DNA from: Cumulibacter sp047975195
GTDB taxonomy: Bacteria > Actinomycetota > Actinomycetes > Mycobacteriales > Antricoccaceae
Length of the DNA stretch: 64,000 bases
Reading direction: 5' to 3'
Assembly: GCA_047975195.1 (NCBI GenBank)
Contig: JBKEDB010000025.1
Span: 84,297-148,296 of the forward strand
Positions 50,257 through 59,304 of the stretch are shown in pieces. The translations under genes were made by a program, and so were the position numbers. The notes below the pieces were generated by a model that was not told the origin of the DNA, searched no databases, and worked only from the letters and a program-made list of their open reading frames with translations. Numbering within the stretch: the first letter of the stretch is position 1; every line of letters starts with the position of its first letter.

Positions 50257-51540
50257 GTGGCCAGTATCGAGGCAGTCGGCGCCCGGGAGATCCTGGATTC
50301 ACGCGGCAACCCCACCGTCGAGGTCGAGGTTCAGCTCGACGATGACACGTTCGCTCGCGCGGCGGTCCCCAGCGGTGCCTCGACCGGCCAGTTCGAGGCC
50401 GTCGAACTGCGCGATGGCGGCAAGCGTTACCTCGGAAAGGGCGTACAGAAGGCCATCGCTGCGGTCAACGACACTATCGGGCCGGAGCTCGTCGGGTACG
50501 ACGCCGAGGAACAGCGCCTGATTGACCAGCGGATGCTAGAGATCGACGGCACCAAGGACAAGGGCAAGCTTGGCGCCAACGCGGTCCTTGGCGTGTCGCT
50601 CGCGATTGCTCAGGCCGCGGCCAAATCCGCGCAGCTCCCGCTGTTCCGGTACGTCGGTGGACCCAGCGCGCATGTGCTGCCGGTACCGATGATGAACATC
50701 CTCAATGGCGGCGCGCACGCCGATTCCAACGTAGACATCCAGGAGTTCATGATCGCGCCGATCGGCGCCGCGACGTTCGCCGATGCGCTGCGCGCCGGCG
50801 CCGAGGTCTACCACGCGCTGAAGGCCGTGCTGAAAAAGGAAGGCCTCGCGACTGGCCTGGGCGACGAGGGTGGCTTCGCGCCGAACCTGTCCAGTAACCG
50901 CGCGGCGCTCGAACTGATCGAGAAGGCCGTCTCGTCCGCAGGACTGAAGACCGGAAAGGACGTCGTGTTCGCGCTCGACGTCGCGGCAAGCGAGTTCTAC
51001 TCGTCGAAGAAGTACGTCTTCGAGGGCGGCAAGCGCTCCAGCGACGACATGATTTCCTACTACGAGTCGCTGGTGAAAGACTTCCCGATCGTGTCGATCG
51101 AGGATCCGCTGAACGAGGAAGACTGGGCCGGCTGGGCCGACATCACGACCCAGTTGGGCAGCAAGGTTCAGCTCGTCGGCGATGATCTGTTCGTGACGAA
51201 CCCCGAGCGCCTGGCTCGCGGCATCAAGGACGGCGCGGCGAATTCGCTGCTGGTGAAGGTCAACCAGATCGGTACGCTCACCGAGACGTTGGATGCGGTC
51301 AACCTCGCGCACCGCAGCGGGTTCACCTGCATGATGTCGCACCGTTCGGGTGAAACCGAGGACGTCACGATCGCTGACCTGGCGGTAGCGACGGACTGCG
51401 GCCAGATCAAGACCGGCGCGCCGGCGCGCTCTGAGCGTGTGGCCAAGTACAACCAGTTGCTGCGTATCGAGGAGATGCTCGACGATGCTGCGCGGTACGC
51501 CGGCCGTTCGGCCTTTCCCCGCCTCGGCGTAAAGAAGTAG
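50257..51540 (+). CDS. eno: Enolase
   Basis: Enolase interconverts 2-phosphoglycerate and phosphoenolpyruvate. The 427-residue protein is complete: REILDSRGNPTVEVEV, VPSGASTGQFEAVELRD, MMNILNGGAHADSNVD, the acid Glu in GLGDEGGFAPNL, the Mg ligands in DVAASEFY, SIEDPLNEEDW and LVGDDLFVTNP, the base Lys in LLVKVNQIGT and the signature SHRSGETED. AGGAGTCACA precedes the GTG. The 200 bases before it (50053-50256) hold no gene I can support. Confidence 0.98.
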   Translation: MASIEAVGAREILDSRGNPTVEVEVQLDDDTFARAAVPSGASTGQFEAVELRDGGKRYLGKGVQKAIAAVNDTIGPELVGYDAEEQRLIDQRMLEIDGTKDKGKLGANAVLGVSLAIAQAAAKSAQLPLFRYVGGPSAHVLPVPMMNILNGGAHADSNVDIQEFMIAPIGAATFADALRAGAEVYHALKAVLKKEGLATGLGDEGGFAPNLSSNRAALELIEKAVSSAGLKTGKDVVFALDVAASEFYSSKKYVFEGGKRSSDDMISYYESLVKDFPIVSIEDPLNEEDWAGWADITTQLGSKVQLVGDDLFVTNPERLARGIKDGAANSLLVKVNQIGTLTETLDAVNLAHRSGFTCMMSHRSGETEDVTIADLAVATDCGQIKTGAPARSERVAKYNQLLRIEEMLDDAARYAGRSAFPRLGVKK

Positions 51541-51547
51541 CGTTTCG

Positions 51548-52192
51548 ATGGCCTCCGCGCGTGATCGTAAGCCGCCGCAGTCCTCGCGACGCGGCGGCTC
51601 GTCGCGCTCGCGTGCGGGCGCCAAGAACGCGAGCGGTCGTGGCGTCAACGCGACGTCCGGTCGAGCTGCGGGCGCGCGCAACACTGCGCGTCCCGGGTCG
51701 AAACCCGCTCGCAGGGCTACCGAGCGGCCAACGCAGATCCGGCGATCGGCGGCGCAGCCGATGCGCGCCACGACCAATGCGGCCGCGCGCGCCCGGACCG
51801 GCGCGCGAGGGCTGAATTCGCGCGCGATTACTCTCGGGGTGCTGCTGATCGGCGCGGTGCTGCTGCTCATCCTGCCGATCTCCAGTTATATGAACCAACG
51901 AGCCGAACTCGAGAGTCTGCAGCAGCAGATTGCCGACAAGAAGGCGTCGATCGCGGAATTGACCGACGAGATCGATCTGCTGGACGATCCCGCCTATATC
52001 AAGTCACAGGCACGCGATCGGCTCAACTACATCGAGCCAGGCGAGAAGATGTACGTCGTGGCGAACAATGACCCTGACAGCGATGTCGCCGCTGATGAGA
52101 AGGCGGCGGAGGAAGCGGCAAAGAAGGAAAACACCTCCGCCGGGCAGGACCTCGCCGACTCCATCGCGGATGCTGACGGAGCCGCCGAGTGA
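51548..52192 (+). CDS. ftsB: Septum formation initiator FtsB/DivIC
   Basis: The 214-residue bitopic protein has a long Arg/Ser/Ala-rich cytoplasmic N-terminus (1-92), one membrane helix (about 94-113, LGVLLIGAVLLLILPISSY), a coiled coil (115-145, leucine-rich) and the FtsB/DivIC motif DPAYIKSQARDRLNYIEPGE. It would work with FtsQ and FtsL to activate septal peptidoglycan synthesis. It follows eno by seven bases and overlaps DUF501 by four (GTGA), matching the mycobacterial Rv1023-Rv1026 order. Confidence 0.93.
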   Translation: MASARDRKPPQSSRRGGSSRSRAGAKNASGRGVNATSGRAAGARNTARPGSKPARRATERPTQIRRSAAQPMRATTNAAARARTGARGLNSRAITLGVLLIGAVLLLILPISSYMNQRAELESLQQQIADKKASIAELTDEIDLLDDPAYIKSQARDRLNYIEPGEKMYVVANNDPDSDVAADEKAAEEAAKKENTSAGQDLADSIADADGAAE

Positions 52193-52719
52193 GCACGCAC
52201 GAGGCGTTCACCGAGGCAGATCGCACCGCGGTGCATCATCAGTTACGCCGCAGCCCGCAGGCCACGCGAGCAGTTGCCCATCGGTGTCCGTGCGGGATGC
52301 CGGACGTCGTGCAGACGAACCCGCGGACCGAGGACGGCGCACCCTTCCCGACGATGTACTACCTCACCTGCCCCCGTGCGGCCTCGGCTATCGGCACGCT
52401 CGAAGCCAGCGGACTGATGAAAGAGATGACCGCTCGCCTGGAGGAGGACGCCGAACTGGCCGAGAAGTACCAGGCGGCGCACGAGCAGTACCTGGCGACA
52501 CGGGATGCGATCGAGCCGCTCGGTCACGAGGTCACTGCGGGCGGCATGCCGACCCGGGTGAAGTGTTTGCATGTGCTGGTCGCGCATTCGCTAGCCGAAG
52601 GGCCGGGGGTGAATCCGCTCGGTGACGAGGCGTTGGCCATGTTACCGCAGTGGTGGGCCAAGGGTCCGTGCGTGGATGCATCGGCGCCGCTGCCCCCGGC
52701 GAAGAAGGGCAAGCGATAG
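52189..52719 (+). CDS. DUF501 protein
   Basis: The 176-residue protein belongs to DUF501, a widespread actinobacterial family with no known function. Conserved elements are RTVAHRCPCGMPDVVQTNPR-like sequence (here AVAHRCPCGMPDVVQTNPR), GAPFPTMYYLTCPRA, and the C-terminal RVKCLHVLVAHSLAEGPGVN. The two Cys of C-P-C-G, Cys in LTCP and KCLH could bind a metal. It is translationally coupled to ftsB and immediately precedes ppx, an association conserved in mycobacteria. Confidence 0.92.
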   Translation: MSTHEAFTEADRTAVHHQLRRSPQATRAVAHRCPCGMPDVVQTNPRTEDGAPFPTMYYLTCPRAASAIGTLEASGLMKEMTARLEEDAELAEKYQAAHEQYLATRDAIEPLGHEVTAGGMPTRVKCLHVLVAHSLAEGPGVNPLGDEALAMLPQWWAKGPCVDASAPLPPAKKGKR

Positions 52720-53658
52720 GTGGGTGGTGTACGTCGGGTCGCCGCGATCGATTGCGGTACCAACACGCTGCGACTACTCATCGCAGACGTGGCGCCCGAT
52801 GCCGACCGCCGGGTTCGGCAGGTGCTGCGCGAGATGCGGACCGTGCGCTTGGGTGAAGGTATCGATGCGACCGGACGGTTCGCCGATGCGGCCTTGCGGC
52901 GTACCGAATCCACCTTGCAGGAGTATGCGCAACTTATCGCCGATCATGATGTTGCCGTAACGCGGATGGTCGCGACCAGCGCGAGCAGGGACGCAGCGAA
53001 CCGCGAGCAGCTCATCGACGTGGTGAACGCGACCGTCGGTGTCACCCCGGAGGTCATCTCCGGCGATCAAGAGGGTCGGCTGACGTTTGCCGGTGTACTC
53101 AGCGGGCTCGAACTGGCCGAAGAGTCGATTGTCCTCGATATTGGTGGTGGATCGACCGAACTCTTTGTCGGTGATGCCACCGGTGTAGATCAAGGAATTT
53201 CGATGGATATCGGCGTCGTTCGCCTCAGCGAACGTCACGTCCACTCAGACCCGCCGTTGCCCTCCGAACTCGCCCTCGTCGCAGACGACGTACACCACGC
53301 GCTCATGGACGGTCTCGGGCAGATTCCTCCGTTACCGCACGCGCGCGTGATCGCAGTCGCGGGAACCGCGACCACGGCTGCTGCGATCGCGCACCAGCTG
53401 CCCGGGTACGACCCCGCCGTGATTCACGGGATGCGCACGGCATCGGTCGCACTGAGGCGCGTCTATGACTGGGCGAGTACGCGCGATACCGCGCAGCGCG
53501 CAGCGCACCCAGCGATGCATCCAGGACGAGCCGGAGTGTTCCCCGCCGGGATGGTCATCCTCGGCTCGATCCTCCGCACGCTCGGCGCCGATGACATGAC
53601 GGTGAGCGAGAGCGACATTCTCGATGGCATCGCCTTGTCAATCGCAGACGGCGAGTAA
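52720..53658 (+). CDS. ppx: Exopolyphosphatase / guanosine pentaphosphate phosphatase family
   Basis: The 312-residue protein is the short Ppx/GppA form. The ASKHA-fold phosphate loops are AAIDCGTNTLRLLIADV and VLDIGGGSTELFVGD, with MVATSASRDAANRE and the conserved Glu in GDQEGRLTFAGVLSG. It hydrolyses polyphosphate or pppGpp. Mycobacteria have two such proteins, and this position corresponds to Rv1026. The GTG start begins right after the DUF501 stop. The next 100 bases have no gene. Confidence 0.93.
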   Translation: MGGVRRVAAIDCGTNTLRLLIADVAPDADRRVRQVLREMRTVRLGEGIDATGRFADAALRRTESTLQEYAQLIADHDVAVTRMVATSASRDAANREQLIDVVNATVGVTPEVISGDQEGRLTFAGVLSGLELAEESIVLDIGGGSTELFVGDATGVDQGISMDIGVVRLSERHVHSDPPLPSELALVADDVHHALMDGLGQIPPLPHARVIAVAGTATTAAAIAHQLPGYDPAVIHGMRTASVALRRVYDWASTRDTAQRAAHPAMHPGRAGVFPAGMVILGSILRTLGADDMTVSESDILDGIALSIADGE

Positions 53659-53758
53659 TCCACAGGTCTGCCGGTTTTCCCCATGGAATCGCGCGTCCGC
53701 GCGGCTACCGGGTGTTGCCCGTAGCGTCCGGATTCTCAACCGGTGAGGGGAATCAGAC

Positions 53759-55555
53759 GTGGGTGTGATGCAGGTGGCGGACTTTCTGGCGGCCGCGGGG
53801 ACCGATCCGCACGCGCGGGCGGAGGCCATACTCAGCGCGCGCCCGGGTGAGGTATCGGCACTAGGCGAGGCCTTCACGGTCGCGGCCGATGCGTTAGTCG
53901 CGTCCGGGAGCTTGTCCTCCCTCGCCGGTCAACTAGCCGATGCCAGCGCGGTGTTCGACGGTGCGAGCCCGACCGACTTGATGGCCGAGGTGAGTGCCGT
54001 GCGCGAGACGCTGGCCGCAGGCCCGCAAGTGTTGGCCGCGCTCGGTGCGCAGTTGAGCACGCTCGCCGGTCGGGCGGCGATAGCGCAGCAACAAGTGAGC
54101 GCTGCCCTGATAGAGATGCAGGAGAAGGCTGGCCAAGTGCTGCTCACTCATGCCTCACTCGCTGATGAGATGGTGATCGGGGCGCAGGCGTGGTGGGAGA
54201 TGAACCTCGCTGACGGTGTCGGCATCGTGCAGAGTTGCGATAGCGCGATTGCGGCGATCGTTGATGCGTACGACCTTGATGTGGCCGAGGTGCTGCTTGC
54301 CCTCCAGTCCGTCGGGTACCTCCTGCCGCCGGATGTCGACGTCGGACTCTCGGCACCGTCGACGTCGGTGAGCACAGAGGTGTTGTTTGACTACGCGGAC
54401 TTCGGGGTGCCGGATGCGAACGATCCGACTCCGGTCGCGACGGCATGGTGGGCGTCGTTGAGCGCGGCCGAACAGGCCGTGATGCTTCAGGCCAATCCGT
54501 CGCTGGTAGCGGTGATGCACGGACTGCCGGCCGACGCCTATCACGCCGTGAACGCGCGAGCATTGATCGACGATTCGGTCGATACCGATGAGCAGCTACA
54601 GGGAGTGTGCGAAAAGCTGTGGAACACCATGTGGATCCAGTCGGTCGCGCCGCGGCTGGGGATCGACTCGGCAGCAGAACTCGCCGCGATGCCGTCGTGG
54701 AAGATGTCGTTGATGATGGGGTTGATGCCGATGGCGTTGGGGTCGCTGCCAGCACTACGTGAGAAGGCGGCGAAAATCGACGGCGTGCAGCAGTCGGTGA
54801 CCGTCGGCGGCGACGGCAAGGAACGGTATCTACTCGAGTACGCCAGCGCGGCGTACGACGGCGATGGACTCGCAACGATCGCGATCGGCGAGGTCGATAC
54901 GGCCGAGAATGTTGCGGTCGTCGTACAAGGCGCGAACCACGACCTCGGCACGATCACTGCGCAGACGGCAGATGCCGAGGCGGTGCTGGCTGAGATGGAC
55001 GGGATGAGTGACGATGAGAACGCGGTCATCGTCTACGGCGGATATGACAACCCGACGATCCTGCAATCGCCGTTCACCGAACGCGCCGAGTACGCCGGGC
55101 AGGTCCTGGCGGACGATCTTGCCGGGTACGCCGCCGCGCACCATGAAGCCAGCGGCGGGGCTGATCCGCACACCACGATCATCGGCCATTCGTACGGGAC
55201 CGTTGTCACGGCCGAGGCCCTCAAAGATGGGGCCTCGGCGTACGCCGACGACGTCGTGCTGTACGGGTCACCCGGGGTCGATGCCGATGACATCGGCGAC
55301 CTGGGTATGAGCTCCGGACACGTGTTTGTGTCCATGACGCCGTCCGACGTACTGATCGGCGCCAGCGGTGTGTCGGCAATGCTGACTGGGCACCCGCTGT
55401 CGATGAACGTGTACGACTCGTCCTTCGGCGCGACGTTCATCGGCTGGGATGGTGTCGACGACCACGGCGACTACTTCGGGTATGAGAACGGCGAGCCGAA
55501 CCAAACCCTGAAGGGTGCTGCCGCTGTTGCGGTGCAGCAGCCGCCGGGGGATTAG
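53759..55555 (+). CDS. DUF1023 alpha/beta hydrolase with a helical N-terminal region
   Basis: The 598-residue protein starts with a long helical, Ala-rich region (about 1-180) resembling WXG-type or coiled-coil secretion domains. The DUF1023 hydrolase domain covers roughly 380-560: VAVVVQGANHDLGTITAQTA, VIVYGGYDNPTIL, nucleophile S478 in IIGHSYGTVVTAEA, YGSPGVDADDIGDLGM, and a late His in DDHGDYFGYENG. No signal peptide is visible, so any export would need type VII-like secretion, which is inference. The substrate is unknown. GAGGGG precedes the GTG. Its stop interlocks with that of the convergent Cys-repeat gene. Confidence 0.85.
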   Translation: MGVMQVADFLAAAGTDPHARAEAILSARPGEVSALGEAFTVAADALVASGSLSSLAGQLADASAVFDGASPTDLMAEVSAVRETLAAGPQVLAALGAQLSTLAGRAAIAQQQVSAALIEMQEKAGQVLLTHASLADEMVIGAQAWWEMNLADGVGIVQSCDSAIAAIVDAYDLDVAEVLLALQSVGYLLPPDVDVGLSAPSTSVSTEVLFDYADFGVPDANDPTPVATAWWASLSAAEQAVMLQANPSLVAVMHGLPADAYHAVNARALIDDSVDTDEQLQGVCEKLWNTMWIQSVAPRLGIDSAAELAAMPSWKMSLMMGLMPMALGSLPALREKAAKIDGVQQSVTVGGDGKERYLLEYASAAYDGDGLATIAIGEVDTAENVAVVVQGANHDLGTITAQTADAEAVLAEMDGMSDDENAVIVYGGYDNPTILQSPFTERAEYAGQVLADDLAGYAAAHHEASGGADPHTTIIGHSYGTVVTAEALKDGASAYADDVVLYGSPGVDADDIGDLGMSSGHVFVSMTPSDVLIGASGVSAMLTGHPLSMNVYDSSFGATFIGWDGVDDHGDYFGYENGEPNQTLKGAAAVAVQQPPGD

Positions 55556-56694
55556 ACCTCGATGAGCGTCAGTGACGCTTCGATGTTGAGTTTTTCGCCG
55601 TCACAGGCCGACGAGTTGTTGATCGTTGCCTGCCCCTTGAGTTCGGACTCCGAGTTCTGGCTGCCCGGGATCGTGATCTCGAGTTCGAGATTGTCGGACG
55701 CACCGCTCTCGCAGGTGACCGGGTACGACATCGTCGTCGTCCACGAGGTGCCGTCGTATTCCAGCGAGTAGGGCCCATCCGAGGAGGTGTCGGAGAAGTC
55801 GGTCGGCACGGCCGAGCATTGGACATCGGTCATGCACGGGGTGGTCGTGATCATCCACTCGTGCGGGCCTTCCCAGATCGAGCCGCCGGTACCCACTGAG
55901 CCGGAACTGGATTCGAGATCGCCATCGATACTGACAATTGCCGCGTCGACACTCCAGGTGCCGTCGATGACGTCCGCGGCAGCCTCGGCGTCGTCGCCTT
56001 CGCCACCACCGGAGCATTCGATGCTCTCGCCTGTTTTGAGGTCGATCTTCGCGCCGTACTCTCCGGGTGCGCATTCATCGCTGGAGGAGCCGCCGCCGTC
56101 CTCGCCGCCAGAACCGTCGCCGGCTGATCCTTCGCCGTCGCTCGCGGCGCCGTCGCATTCGATGCTCTCGCCTGTTTCGGGGTCGATCTTGATCCCGTAA
56201 TCGCCCTCGTCGCAGGTCAGTGAGGACTGGTCGCCGCCATCGCCTTGCTCGGATCCGCCTCCGCCGGCGGATGTGTCGTCGTCATCATCGCCACCGAGGA
56301 CGAGAATCAGTACGACCCCGACGATCGCGAGCAACGCGACGACAGCGCCGCCGACGATCCACGGCGTCTTGCTCTTCGACGGTGCTTGGCCATATCCATC
56401 GGGCGCCGGCGGATACCCAGGCTGGTTCAAGCCTTGCAGCGGTTGTCCGTGCGGTGGTTGGCCTTGCGACAGGTATCCCTGCGGCGGCTGTCCGTACTGG
56501 GGTGCGCCCTGCGGTGGGTAGCCCGCGACTGCGCCGCCTGCCTGGGGTCCGGTCTGCGGCGAGCCCACCGGCGGGACTTGTCCTGGCGACCCAGGGTTCG
56601 CGCCGGTCGGTGGCGGTGGGAATCCTCCGGTCGGAGGCTGCTGGGGATGTGAGCCGTCCTGACATGGACCGTTGGGGTTTGTCAGGTCGGTCAT
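55552..56694 (-). CDS. Membrane protein with Pro/Gly/Gln-rich head and duplicated Cys motif
   Basis: The 380-residue protein has a Pro/Gly/Gln-rich cytoplasmic head (1-105), a membrane helix (112-134) followed by five Asp, and an outer part. That part holds two copies of one motif with identical Cys spacing: C161 to C180 (DEGDYGIKIDPETGESIE between them) and C208 to C227 (APGEYGAKIDLKTGESIE). A C-terminal beta-rich domain (about 238-380) has further Cys pairs (TTPCMTDVQC, VTCESG, SSACDG). No family is recognised. The duplicated motif may bind a ligand or partner at the cell surface. GGAG precedes the ATG. It is convergent with the DUF1023 gene. Confidence 0.82.
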   Translation of the reverse strand: MTDLTNPNGPCQDGSHPQQPPTGGFPPPPTGANPGSPGQVPPVGSPQTGPQAGGAVAGYPPQGAPQYGQPPQGYLSQGQPPHGQPLQGLNQPGYPPAPDGYGQAPSKSKTPWIVGGAVVALLAIVGVVLILVLGGDDDDDTSAGGGGSEQGDGGDQSSLTCDEGDYGIKIDPETGESIECDGAASDGEGSAGDGSGGEDGGGSSSDECAPGEYGAKIDLKTGESIECSGGGEGDDAEAAADVIDGTWSVDAAIVSIDGDLESSSGSVGTGGSIWEGPHEWMITTTPCMTDVQCSAVPTDFSDTSSDGPYSLEYDGTSWTTTMSYPVTCESGASDNLELEITIPGSQNSESELKGQATINNSSACDGEKLNIEASLTLIEV

Positions 56695-56795
56695 GGGCGC
56701 TCCACCGTGCTATCAGCGCGATCACGTTTAGATCGTGGCGAGTGAACAGAATGTCACGATGCGACTGCGCGGGTAGTTGGAACGTTCCGAATCGG

Positions 56796-57185
56796 CTAGG
56801 TTGCCTTAGACGCTGCGGAGCCTTGGCGAGCGCCGACGTCGGTCGCGGAGGTGAGCGCACGGCCGAGCGGTGGGTTTGCGCCGGTGAAGAACCGATGCAC
56901 CTCCTGCGCGCTGCGTTCGGCGATATACCGCACGGCGACGATGCTCATCGCGGTCAGTGCGGTCCACATGATCGCGTCGGCCATTTTCGGTTCTTCGATC
57001 GGCCGGGGGAGCAGGCCCAACTTGGCCGCCTCTTTGTTCGCCTTCTCCTGCTCTTTGCGGCGCTTCGCGGACGGCGGCTCGGTCCCGGTGGCGCCGCGCC
57101 AGGATGCCGCTAACTTCTTGGTCGCGAACTTCTGCAACGGAATGGCGATGAGCCCAGCGAGAACTTTCACTCCGGTGCCGGCCAT
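56796..57185 (-). CDS. DUF4235 small membrane protein
   Basis: The 129-residue protein matches DUF4235: an N-terminal amphipathic/hydrophobic segment (VLAGLIAIPLQKFATKKLAA), the tryptophan in SWRGATGTEPP, a basic Lys/Glu linker and a membrane helix (ADAIMWTALTAMSIVAVRYI). Its function is unknown. Related actinobacterial genes are short and often stand alone. AGGAG precedes the ATG. Confidence 0.87.
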   Translation of the reverse strand: MAGTGVKVLAGLIAIPLQKFATKKLAASWRGATGTEPPSAKRRKEQEKANKEAAKLGLLPRPIEEPKMADAIMWTALTAMSIVAVRYIAERSAQEVHRFFTGANPPLGRALTSATDVGARQGSAASKAT

Positions 57186-57282
57186 GTGATCTCCTACCAG
57201 TTCGCGTTCACGTCAGCGACACCTACGTTAGTCGATTCGGCGAATCGCACGGGACGTAAGGTAGGAGGGCATGCGCTGGCTG

Positions 57283-57355
57283 GCCCCCGTAGCCCAATGG
57301 CAGAGGCAGGCGACTTAAAATCGCTGCAGTGTGGGTTCGAGTCCCACCGGGGGTA
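57283..57355 (+). tRNA. tRNA with anticodon UAA (Leu), class-I shape
   Basis: A 73-base cloverleaf forms: acceptor GCCCCCG with CGGGGGT (a G-T pair at 1-72), D stem GCC/GGC, anticodon stem GGCGA/TCGCT with loop CTTAAAA and anticodon TAA at 57316-57318, T arm GTGGG TTCGAGT CCCAC and discriminator A at 57355. CCA is not encoded. The anticodon reads UUA (Leu), but the variable loop is only about five bases, unlike normal tRNA-Leu, which has a long variable arm. Confidence 0.85.
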
Positions 57356-57519
57356 CTTCTCGTGTCGCGTTCTCGCTACATTCGCGCGGTCGAGGTGGTT
57401 CTGCCAACTGACTAAACTTCGACTGCACATTCCGGAACACGAGACTGCGGTCGCACGTTCCACTAGTGGACTTCTCTCAATAGATGGCCCAGACCGGGCG
57501 ACGACGTCAAGGAGTACAC

Positions 57520-58440
57520 GTGAGTAACCCGTCCCTCAAGAGGGTGGTCAGCGGCGCGGTGGGATCCCCATCTCCGTCGCAGGGCTACCAGACCTGGAAC
57601 GCGCCGGGCCAGCCTCAAGCGGGTGGCCCCGGTGGTCCGCCGCCGATGGGCGGCTTCCCGAACCAGGGCATGCAGCAGGGCTACGGTCAGCCCGGATTCG
57701 GCCAGCAGGCCTATCAACAGCCGCCAGTACGCAGCGCGTCCAGCTACCTCGATATGAATGATGTCGTCACCAAGACGGCGATTTCAATCCTGACGGTGCT
57801 GGTGGCCGGCGTCGCGACCTGGTTGCTGCTGGCCCCGTCGGACGCCCAGATCTACAGCGAAGGTAACGGGGCATTCGGTGCGCTGACCGCCGCGATGATC
57901 ATCGGCGCGCTCGGCGGCTTCGTGCTCGGATTGGTCATCAGTTTCAAGCAGATGACGAGCCCGGCGCTGGTACTGATCTACTGCGCACTCGAAGGCATGT
58001 TCCTCGGCGGCATCACCGGTATGATTGAGATGTGGTACCCGGGAATCGCGGTGCAGGCCGTGCTCGGCACCGCCGGGGTGTTCATCGGAATGCTGATCGT
58101 CTACCGCACTGGCGCGATCCGGGTGACCCCCAAGTTCCAGCGGTGGTTGGCGGCTGCCCTCGTGGGCGCGCTCGTCCTGATGCTGTTCAACCTTGTCTAC
58201 TGGTTGATCTCCGGCGAAGCCAGCATGCTGCGCGACGGTGGCCCGCTCGCGATCGGATTCAGCCTCCTGATGATCGGCATCGCGTCGTTCACGCTGCTAT
58301 CGGACTTCGATCTCGCTGAGCAGGCCATCCGCCGTGGCGCGCCTAAGAAGTTCGCCTGGGGTATCGCGTTCGGCCTGGTCACGTCGCTGGTGTGGCTGTA
58401 CATCGAGATCCTGCGTCTGCTGTCGTACCTGCGCGAGTAG
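57520..58440 (+). CDS. Bax inhibitor-1/YccA family membrane protein
   Basis: The 306-residue protein has a Gly/Pro/Gln-rich cytoplasmic head (about 1-70) and seven membrane helices typical of the family, for example ISILTVLVAGVATWLLLA, AMIIGALGGFVLGLVI, LVLIYCALEGMFLGGITG, GVFIGMLIVYRTGAIR, ALVLMLFNLVYWLISG, FSLLMIGIASFTLLSDFDLA and AWGIAFGLVTSLVWLYIEIL. The Asp pair in LLSDFDLAE and the last helix (YIEILRLLSYL) are hallmarks of the pH-sensing Ca2+ leak channels. Its physiological role here is unknown. GGAG precedes GTG 57520. Confidence 0.92.
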   Translation: MSNPSLKRVVSGAVGSPSPSQGYQTWNAPGQPQAGGPGGPPPMGGFPNQGMQQGYGQPGFGQQAYQQPPVRSASSYLDMNDVVTKTAISILTVLVAGVATWLLLAPSDAQIYSEGNGAFGALTAAMIIGALGGFVLGLVISFKQMTSPALVLIYCALEGMFLGGITGMIEMWYPGIAVQAVLGTAGVFIGMLIVYRTGAIRVTPKFQRWLAAALVGALVLMLFNLVYWLISGEASMLRDGGPLAIGFSLLMIGIASFTLLSDFDLAEQAIRRGAPKKFAWGIAFGLVTSLVWLYIEILRLLSYLRE

Positions 58441-58464
58441 TTGCCGAGTAGACATTCACATAGC

Positions 58465-58500
58465 AAACGACCCGGTCGCTACTGCGTGACCGGGTCGTTT
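58465..58500. terminator. Bidirectional terminator between convergent genes
   Basis: AAACGACCCGGTC (58465-58477) pairs perfectly with GACCGGGTCGTTT (58488-58500) around ten bases, with A and T runs at its ends on both strands. It serves both the Bax-inhibitor-like gene and the convergent SGNH operon. Confidence 0.85.
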
Positions 58501-58508
58501 GGTATTCG

Positions 58509-59303
58509 CTAGACGGCGCGACGGGCGCGGGCCGCAGCCCGGACTGTAGGCGCGATGGCGTCGGCGATGATTCGGTAGCCGTCGGCCGAAGGGTGGAAGC
58601 CGTCTTCGGCGTACAGCGAGGCATCGCCGCTGAAGGCATCGCCGGTCAGTTCGGCCAGGTTCACCACCTCGGCGCCGCCGGCGAGAGCACCGTTGATCTG
58701 TGCCTCGGTGACCTGCGCCGTTCGCAACCCCCACAGCCAACGCAGCGGGGGCTTGACGCACGGAACCGAGCCCATATCCGGTGTAGTAGCCAGCACCACG
58801 CGAATACCGCGATTAACCAGCGCCGTGATCGTTCGTGCCGTGACGTGCTCAATGGCGCGCCGGGAGGTCCACGCGCACACGTCCAGCGCGCCGACCACGA
58901 TGACGGCAATGTCGTACGGGTCGGACTCCGAGGTGATCAATGCACGGGAGGCTTGGATCTTCACATCCACCGTGTACGAGTTCGGGACGGCGACGGTGCG
59001 GGCTGCGACCCGGTTACCGTCCGCGACCAGGGTCCGGATCAGACGTCCGGCGAGCGACGCGCGTTCGGAGCCCGCACCGACGCTGGCGGCGATGCTGTCA
59101 CCGAGCATCACCAGCCGCAGCGGTGTGCCGTCGGTGGGGCCTTGATCGCCGACCATCCCCGGTGCTCGCCGCGGATCTAGCGATGGGCGTCGCCGCGCGG
59201 CAATCGCTTGACCAGCGATGATTCCGGCGCCGGCGAAGATTCCCGCTACGGCCCCGGCGGCGGCGCCGTACGCCGCGAAGCGGATCGGGTTCATTCGGAT
59301 CAT
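58509..59303 (-). CDS. SGNH/GDSL hydrolase with N-terminal membrane anchor
   Basis: From ATG 59303 (GAGGAG five bases upstream) the protein has 264 residues. A hydrophobic N-terminal segment (FAAYGAAAGAVAGIFAGAGI) would anchor or export it. The SGNH blocks are LVMLGDSIAASVG (block I with the Ser), VIVVGALDVCAWT (block III, where Asn of GxND is replaced by Leu-Asp) and EDGFHPSADGY (block V, Asp and His). Esterase or acetyl-esterase activity on a lipid or glycan is likely, but specificity is unknown. It sits one base after the related gene upstream. The paralogous pair resembles Rv1075c/Rv1076 territory in mycobacteria. Confidence 0.87.
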   Translation of the reverse strand: MIRMNPIRFAAYGAAAGAVAGIFAGAGIIAGQAIAARRRPSLDPRRAPGMVGDQGPTDGTPLRLVMLGDSIAASVGAGSERASLAGRLIRTLVADGNRVAARTVAVPNSYTVDVKIQASRALITSESDPYDIAVIVVGALDVCAWTSRRAIEHVTARTITALVNRGIRVVLATTPDMGSVPCVKPPLRWLWGLRTAQVTEAQINGALAGGAEVVNLAELTGDAFSGDASLYAEDGFHPSADGYRIIADAIAPTVRAAARARRAV

Positions 59304-59304
59304 G

